Source: an uncultured Coriobacteriaceae bacterium (lineage in GTDB: Bacteria > Actinomycetota > Coriobacteriia > Coriobacteriales > Atopobiaceae). From it: a stretch of 64,000 bases of DNA. The position numbers and the translations under genes are program-made. The notes under the pieces are model-generated. The model did not search any database. It worked only from the letters and a program-made list of their open reading frames with translations, and had not been told where the DNA came from. Numbering within the stretch: position 1 is the first letter of the stretch; each line of letters begins with the position of its first letter. This document shows, in pieces, positions 58,750 to 64,000 of this stretch. The DNA lies in NCBI GenBank assembly GCA_902791035.1, contig CADAUA010000002.1, forward strand, positions 124,001 to 188,000, read 5' to 3'.

Positions 58750-60930
58750 ATGGCTACGCTCGACGAATCCCTCTACCTTAGCAACGACGACCTCTTCCTC
58801 ATGGCGAAGGGGGAGTGGTATCGCAGCTACGACAAGCTGGGTGCGCACCCGGCGCAGCTGCCCGACGGCACGACCGGCTACCACTTTGCGGTTTGGGCGC
58901 CGCACGCCAAGTCCGTCCACGTGGTCGGCGAGTTCAACGGCTGGGACGAGCAGGCCGCACCTCTGGACCGCTCCAAGGACGGCGGCATCTGGCAGGGCTT
59001 CGTGGCCGGCGTCGAGCCGGGCCAGCTGTACAAGTACGCCGTGGAGACCCCCACGGGCGAGCTCAACTACAAGGCCGATCCCTACGCCTTCTATGCCGAG
59101 TGCCCTCCCGGCACGGCCTCCCGCACCACCGACATCACGGGCTACGCCTGGGGCGACAAGGACTGGATGTCCGAGCGCTCCCACCGCGACCACCTGAAGA
59201 GCCGCCTGAACATCTTCGAGGTTCACCTGGGCAGCTGGAAGCGGCACGACGACGGCCTGGCCGGCAACGGCGACCCCGACTCCGACGAGAAGACCGGCTC
59301 CTACCTGACCTACGACGAGCTCTCCGACGAGCTCGTGGGCTACGTGAGCAAGATGGGCTACTCCCACATCGAGCTCCTACCCATCATGGAGCACCCCTTC
59401 GACGGCTCCTGGGGCTACCAGCCCACGGGCTACTTCGCCCCCACCAGCCGCTACGGCGACCCCAAGCAGTTCAAGCACTTCGTGGACAAGTGCCACGAGG
59501 CCGGCATCGGCGTGATCCTGGACTGGGTGCCGGGCGGCTTCTGCAAGGACGCCCATGGCCTGGCGCGCTTTGACGGCGACAAGCTCTACGAGAAGGAGGA
59601 GCACCCCAACTGGGGCACCTACAAGTTCGACTTCTCCCGCGGCGAGGTGCGCACCTTCCTGATCTCCAACTTGCTCTACTGGGTCGAGGAGTACCACGCC
59701 GACGGCGTGCGCATGGACGGCGTGACCTCCATGCTCTACCTCAACTTCGGCGTGGACGACCCCAGCCAGAAGAAGTTCAACTCCCGCGGCACCGAGGAGG
59801 ATGACGACTCCATCGCCTTCATCCGCCAGTGCAACTCCACCATCGGCAAGTACCACCCTGACATCATGATGATCGCCGAGGAGTCCACGGCCTGGCCGCT
59901 GGTAACGTACCCGCCCGAGGTGGGAGGACTCGGCTTCAACTTCAAGTGGGACATGGGCTGGATGAACGACACCCTGCACTACATGCAGACCGACTTCCCC
60001 TACCGCCCGGGCAACCACCGGCTCCTCACCTTTACCACCATGTACCAGTTCAACGAGAACTTCGTCCTGCCCCTCTCCCACGACGAGGTGGTCCACGGCA
60101 AGTGCTCGCTGATCACCCGCATGCCGGGCGACTACTGGCGGCAGTTCGCGGGCATGCGCGCCCTGGCCTTCTACCAGATCACGCACTCCGGCGGCAAGCT
60201 CAACTTCATGGGCAACGAGATAGCCCAGTTCATAGAGTGGCGCTACTACGAGGGCATCCAGTACTTCCTCTCCGAGCGCTACGACGCCCACCGCAGGCAG
60301 CAGGAGTACGTGGCCGAGCTCAACAAGCTCTACAACCAGAACCCGGCGCTCTGGCAGAGGGGTTACTCGTCCGACGGCTTCGACTGGATCGACGCCGACA
60401 ACAAGGACCAGTCCATCATCTCCTTCGTGCGCCACGGCGACGACCCGGCCGACGACCTCGTGGTCCTTATCAACTTCGACGTGAACGCCCGCGAGGACTT
60501 CCGTCTGGGCGTGCCCAAGGAGGGCATCTACCAGGAGGTCTTCAACTCCGACGAGGAGCGCTTCGGCGGCTCCGGCGTGATCAACACCGGTAAGCTCAAG
60601 ACCTCCGACACCGCCTGGAACGGCCAGAAGCAGTCCCTGGTGGTGCGCGTGCCGCCGCTGGCCGGCATGGTGCTAAAGAAGGTTGCCGACCTCCCCAAGC
60701 CCAAGCCTGTTGCCAAGCCCGCCGCGAGGAAGGCCCCTGCCAAGGCCGCACCCAAGGCCGCGACTAGGGCCACGGCTGCCAAGAAGACCACCACAAGCAG
60801 CAAAACCGCAGCTAAGAAGCCCGCTACGGCCACCAAGAAGGCCGCCACGAAGCCGGCGGACAAGCCCGCTACAAAATCCAAGCGCGCTGCTAACAAATCC
60901 ACCTCGGCAAAGAAACCCGAGGACAAGTAG
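58750..60930 (+). CDS. glgB: 1,4-alpha-glucan branching enzyme with Lys/Ala-rich C-terminal tail
   Basis: The 726-residue enzyme has an N-terminal CBM48 region (FAVWAPHAKSVHVVGEFNGW), then the GH13 barrel with the nucleophile Asp in ADGVRMDGVTSML, the acid Glu in MMIAEESTAW, and the third acidic residue in LPLSHDEVVHGK. It introduces alpha-1,6 branches in glycogen. From about residue 648 a 78-residue tail has 21 Lys and 23 Ala with Pro and Thr (PKPKPVAKPAARKAPAKAAP onward), like histone H1-type or bacterial histone-like tails. Such a tail is not part of normal GlgB. The start is ATG 58750 with GAGGAG upstream; GTG 58744 is a close alternative. Confidence 0.94.
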   Translation: MATLDESLYLSNDDLFLMAKGEWYRSYDKLGAHPAQLPDGTTGYHFAVWAPHAKSVHVVGEFNGWDEQAAPLDRSKDGGIWQGFVAGVEPGQLYKYAVETPTGELNYKADPYAFYAECPPGTASRTTDITGYAWGDKDWMSERSHRDHLKSRLNIFEVHLGSWKRHDDGLAGNGDPDSDEKTGSYLTYDELSDELVGYVSKMGYSHIELLPIMEHPFDGSWGYQPTGYFAPTSRYGDPKQFKHFVDKCHEAGIGVILDWVPGGFCKDAHGLARFDGDKLYEKEEHPNWGTYKFDFSRGEVRTFLISNLLYWVEEYHADGVRMDGVTSMLYLNFGVDDPSQKKFNSRGTEEDDDSIAFIRQCNSTIGKYHPDIMMIAEESTAWPLVTYPPEVGGLGFNFKWDMGWMNDTLHYMQTDFPYRPGNHRLLTFTTMYQFNENFVLPLSHDEVVHGKCSLITRMPGDYWRQFAGMRALAFYQITHSGGKLNFMGNEIAQFIEWRYYEGIQYFLSERYDAHRRQQEYVAELNKLYNQNPALWQRGYSSDGFDWIDADNKDQSIISFVRHGDDPADDLVVLINFDVNAREDFRLGVPKEGIYQEVFNSDEERFGGSGVINTGKLKTSDTAWNGQKQSLVVRVPPLAGMVLKKVADLPKPKPVAKPAARKAPAKAAPKAATRATAAKKTTTSSKTAAKKPATATKKAATKPADKPATKSKRAANKSTSAKKPEDK

Positions 60931-61055
60931 ACTTACATGGGGGCCGCCCATCCCGACGGCCCTGCATGACCTCACGGTGGGGGCCGTCTGGCATGCTGAT
61001 GGTATCGATTCCGCCGACGGGGTGACGGAATCTCCACCGCGAGGCAAGGAGAGAC

Positions 61056-63488
61056 ATGGCAGACACGAGCATCTTCGAGAACAAGCAGGACTTCGAGAAC
61101 CTGTACCGCGAAGCGTGCGTCCAGACATACGGCAAGACCTTCGAGGAGCTTGGCGACCAGGAGCGCTTCTCGGCACTGGCCACGCTGATCGCCGCCAAGG
61201 CGCGCGGCATCCAGAGCAAGACGCGCCACAGCAAGAAGGGCGCCAAGCGCGTGTACTACTTCTCGCTCGAGTTCCTGCTTGGTCCCCTGCTTGACAACTA
61301 CCTGCTCAACCTGGGTGTCCGCGACGTGGTGGCCGACGGCCTCAAGGACATGGGCTCCGACGTGGACGTCCTGTGCCGCCAGGAGGTCGACCCCGGCCTG
61401 GGCAACGGCGGCCTGGGCCGCCTGGCCGCGTGCTTCCTGGACTCCATGGCGCACGAGGGCATCTATGGCTGCGGCAACGGCATGCGCTACCGCTACGGCC
61501 TCTTCCGCCAGTACATCGAGGGCGGCCGTCAGGTCGAGCGTACCGACAACTGGCTGGCCAACGGCTATCCCTGGGAGACCCGCAAGGATGCCTCGGCCGT
61601 GACCGTGCAGTTCGGCGGCTCCGTGGTGCGCCACGAGGACGAGAAGGGCCGCTACTGGTTTACCCAGGAGGGCGGCGAGCTCGTGCGCGCCGTGCCCTAC
61701 GACGTGCCCATCGTGGGCTTTGGCGGCAAGACCGTGAACACCCTGCGCCTGTGGTCCGCCGAGCCGGCCGAGGAGAACTTCGACCTCGACGCCTTCAACG
61801 CGGGCGACTACGCGGGCGCCAACCGCTTCCGCACCGACGTGGAGGCCATCTCCACGATCCTCTACCCCAACGACTCTGGCGAGCACGGCCGCATCCTGCG
61901 CCTCAAGCAGGAGTACCTGTTCGTGTGCGCCGGCATCCAGACCATCCTGCGCAGCTACGAGCGCGAGTACGGCCCCGACTGGGAGAATCTGGGCAAGCAC
62001 GTCTCCATCCACACGAACGACACCCACCCCGCCATGTGCGGCCCTGAGCTCATGCGCCAGCTCGTGGACGTCAAGGGCGTGGACTTCGACCTTGCCTTCA
62101 AGATCGCGCAGGAGACCATCTCCTACACCAACCACACGGTCATGCCCGAGGCGCTGGAGAAGTGGCCCATCAACACCTTCCGGTCCCTCATGCCGCGCCT
62201 CTACATGTTCGTGGAGGAGATTGACCGCCGCTACCAGGAGGACTTCCCCAAGGACAAGCCCAACTGGATGGACGCCCTCTCCAAGACGGCCATCCTCTGG
62301 GACGGCCAGGTGCGCATGGCCAACCTGTCCGTGATTTTCTCCAACTCCGTCAACGGCGTGTCGGCCCTGCACACCTCCATCCTCGAGGCTTCCGTCCTCA
62401 AGGACTTCTATGAGCTGACGCCCGAGAAGTTCAACAACAAGACCAACGGCGTCACGCACCGCCGCTTCCTGGCCGAGGCCAACCCCGCCTATGCCAAGCT
62501 GATCTCCGACGCCATCGGCACCGGCTGGCTGGACGACGCCAACGAGCTCGAGAAGCTCGTGCCCTTCGAGGACGACGCCGCCTTCCTGGACGGCATGGAG
62601 CTTGCCAAGAAGGCCGACAAGGAGCGTCTGGCCGCCTACGTCAAGGAGACCACGGGCGTCGTGCTCGACACGAACACGATCTTCGACGTGCAGGTCAAGC
62701 GCTTCCACGCCTACAAGCGCCAGCTGCTCAACGTGTTCAAGGTCCTAAACGTCTACAACCGCATCCTGGATGACCCCAACTACAGTCCCGCCCCCACGAC
62801 CTTCGTGTTCTCGGGCAAGGCCGCGCAGAGCTACGTCTTTGCCAAGGAGGTCATCCGCCTCATCAACTCCGTGGCCGACGTGGTGAACAACGACCCCCGC
62901 GCCAACGACAAGATCCGCGTGGCCTTCGTGCCCAACTTCGCGGTCTCCAACGCCCAGCTCATCTATCCTGCGGCGGAGATCTCCGAGCAGATCAGCGTGG
63001 CCGGCGCCGAGGCCTCCGGTACGTCCAACATGAAGCTCATGATGAACGCCGCCATCACCCTGGGCACCTTCGACGGCTCCAACGTGGAGATCTCCGAGCT
63101 CGTGGGCGACGAGAACATCAAGATCTTCGGCCTGCGGGCAAACGAGGTCGATGACCTGCGTGCCTCTGGCACCTATTGGGCCTGGGACCAGTACAACAAC
63201 GACCCGCGTCTGCACCGCGTTGTGGACATGCTCACCGACGGCTCGCTCAGCCGCCTCTCGGGCAGCTTCGAGAGCATCCGCGACTACCTGCTGCGCTCCA
63301 ACGACCCCGACCTCGTGATGCGGGACTTCGACTCCTACGTGACCGCCTGGGACGAGCTGACCGCTGACTACGCCAATCGCCGCCGTTGGAACAAGGCTGC
63401 CCTCCACAACACCGCTAAGGCCGGATACTTCTCTAGTGACCGAACCATTCGTGAATATGCGAACGACATCTGGCACATTAGTGAGTAG
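61056..63488 (+). CDS. glgP: Glycogen/starch/alpha-glucan phosphorylase
   Basis: The 810-residue protein is full length for GT35 phosphorylases. Family features include the N-terminal YYFSLEFLLGPLLDNYLLNL, the glycine-rich LGNGGLGRLAACF, and the PLP lysine in EASGTSNMKLMMN, followed by GTFDGSNVEI. It releases glucose 1-phosphate from glycogen. It lies 125 bp after glgB and before glgC, giving synthesis and breakdown in one cluster. The ATG follows AAGGAGAG. Confidence 0.97.
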   Translation: MADTSIFENKQDFENLYREACVQTYGKTFEELGDQERFSALATLIAAKARGIQSKTRHSKKGAKRVYYFSLEFLLGPLLDNYLLNLGVRDVVADGLKDMGSDVDVLCRQEVDPGLGNGGLGRLAACFLDSMAHEGIYGCGNGMRYRYGLFRQYIEGGRQVERTDNWLANGYPWETRKDASAVTVQFGGSVVRHEDEKGRYWFTQEGGELVRAVPYDVPIVGFGGKTVNTLRLWSAEPAEENFDLDAFNAGDYAGANRFRTDVEAISTILYPNDSGEHGRILRLKQEYLFVCAGIQTILRSYEREYGPDWENLGKHVSIHTNDTHPAMCGPELMRQLVDVKGVDFDLAFKIAQETISYTNHTVMPEALEKWPINTFRSLMPRLYMFVEEIDRRYQEDFPKDKPNWMDALSKTAILWDGQVRMANLSVIFSNSVNGVSALHTSILEASVLKDFYELTPEKFNNKTNGVTHRRFLAEANPAYAKLISDAIGTGWLDDANELEKLVPFEDDAAFLDGMELAKKADKERLAAYVKETTGVVLDTNTIFDVQVKRFHAYKRQLLNVFKVLNVYNRILDDPNYSPAPTTFVFSGKAAQSYVFAKEVIRLINSVADVVNNDPRANDKIRVAFVPNFAVSNAQLIYPAAEISEQISVAGAEASGTSNMKLMMNAAITLGTFDGSNVEISELVGDENIKIFGLRANEVDDLRASGTYWAWDQYNNDPRLHRVVDMLTDGSLSRLSGSFESIRDYLLRSNDPDLVMRDFDSYVTAWDELTADYANRRRWNKAALHNTAKAGYFSSDRTIREYANDIWHISE

Positions 63489-63505
63489 GTAAGTAGGTAA
63501 GGATC

Positions 63506-63534
63506 AGCCGGGCCCTAGGCCCTAGGGCCCGGCT
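63506..63534. terminator. Hairpin between glgP and glgC
   Basis: A 29-base near-perfect palindrome (AGCCGGGCCCTAGGC, then its complement) lies 17 bp after the glgP stop. There is no T-run, so it may act in mRNA stability or partial termination rather than full termination. Confidence 0.5.
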
Positions 63535-63577
63535 GCTCGGGGAGAAAACAAAGTTGGGTGCGAAAGGGGTAGGTGCA

Positions 63578-64000
63578 ATGAGCAAGAAGGAATGCGTCGC
63601 GATGCTTCTTGCCGGCGGCCAGGGCTCGAGGCTCAAGGCCCTGACCAGCAAGGTGGCCAAGCCGGCCGTCTCGTTCGGTGGCAAGTACAGGATCATCGAC
63701 TTCGTGCTTTCGAACTGCGCGAACTCGGGGATCAGCACGGTGGGTGTCCTCACGCAGTACAGGCCCTACCTGCTGCACTCCTACCTGGGCACCGGCGAGG
63801 CCTGGAACCTCGACGAGCGCGGCGGTGGCGTGGCAATACTGCCGCCCTATGCCACCCAGAAGGGCGGCGCCTGGTACGAGGGCACGGCCGACGCCATCAC
63901 GCAGAACATCGGCTACCTCAAGGAGCAGGACGCGGAGTACACCCTGATCCTCTCGGGCGACCAGCTCTACCGCATGGACTACGAGGACATGCTGGCCACC
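63578..64000 (+). CDS. glgC: Glucose-1-phosphate adenylyltransferase (partial)
   Basis: The first 141 codons are in the window and the frame runs off the end. The N-terminus shows the nucleotidyltransferase loop [14 protein letters not shown], then [20 protein letters not shown], and the metal Asp region [13 protein letters not shown]. It makes ADP-glucose for glycogen synthesis, using the glucose 1-phosphate that GlgP also releases. The ATG at 63578 has GGGGTAGG upstream. The C-terminal beta-helix and any partner glgD gene would lie beyond the window. Confidence 0.95.
   Translation, partial: MSKKECVAMLLAGGQGSRLKALTSKVAKPAVSFGGKYRIIDFVLSNCANSGISTVGVLTQYRPYLLHSYLGTGEAWNLDERGGGVAILPPYATQKGGAWYEGTADAITQNIGYLKEQDAEYTLILSGDQLYRMDYEDMLAT

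Overview
This is a high-GC (roughly two-thirds G+C), gene-dense bacterial chromosome segment. The protein families (a single-chain serine dehydratase with an ACT domain, a rubrerythrin, DUF285 leucine-rich repeats, an anaerobe-type AmmeMemoRadiSam locus, many hydroxyacid dehydrogenases), the short bacterial SRP RNA and the overall style suggest an anaerobic actinobacterium of the Coriobacteriia, Olsenella/Atopobiaceae-like. That placement is inference from families, not from a marker gene. No prophage, integrase, transposase or CRISPR array was seen.

Layout. 0-8 kb: end of a peptide ABC transporter, an M42 peptidase, two 2-hydroxyacid dehydrogenases around a TetR regulator, a PAP2 phosphatase with thioredoxin, and glucose-6-phosphate isomerase. 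8-15 kb: a small membrane protein; a 510-bp repeat-rich gap; an AmmeMemoRadiSam locus in which Memo and AMMECR1 are fused and the radical SAM gene is translationally coupled to a HEPN/MNT toxin-antitoxin-like pair; adenine deaminase; SRP RNA. 15-22 kb: DedA, two signal-less DUF285 repeat proteins, an Mbeg1-like hydrolase, L-serine dehydratase and TrmL. 22-34 kb: a GHKL/LytTR two-component system, a large membrane-tethered GH3 enzyme with permuted domains, a membrane-anchored unknown protein, and an OmpR-type system whose kinase is frameshifted.

34-43 kb is the branched-chain amino acid block: a leader peptide with a run of Leu/Val/Ile codons and an attenuator terminator, then ilvB-ilvN-ilvC-ilvD, a DUF815 ATPase and ilvA. 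43-50 kb: dnaX-ybaB-recR, tRNA-Asp, a HAD hydrolase, an Rrf2 regulator, an Fe-S-less MutY-like glycosylase and rubrerythrin. 50-58 kb: another two-component system (response regulator frameshifted), a DUF975 protein, a GH43 glycosidase, MetY and endonuclease III. 58.7-64 kb: glycogen genes glgB-glgP-glgC, the last cut by the window edge.

The most unusual feature is the gaps between genes. They hold at least nine families of short palindromic or tandem repeats, several with exact periods (21, 22, 38 and 106 bp). Some recur at distant sites in opposite orientation, one copy of the 22-bp family lies inside the dnaX coding sequence, and one palindrome supplies the stop codon of the GH43 gene. No transposase was found to explain them.
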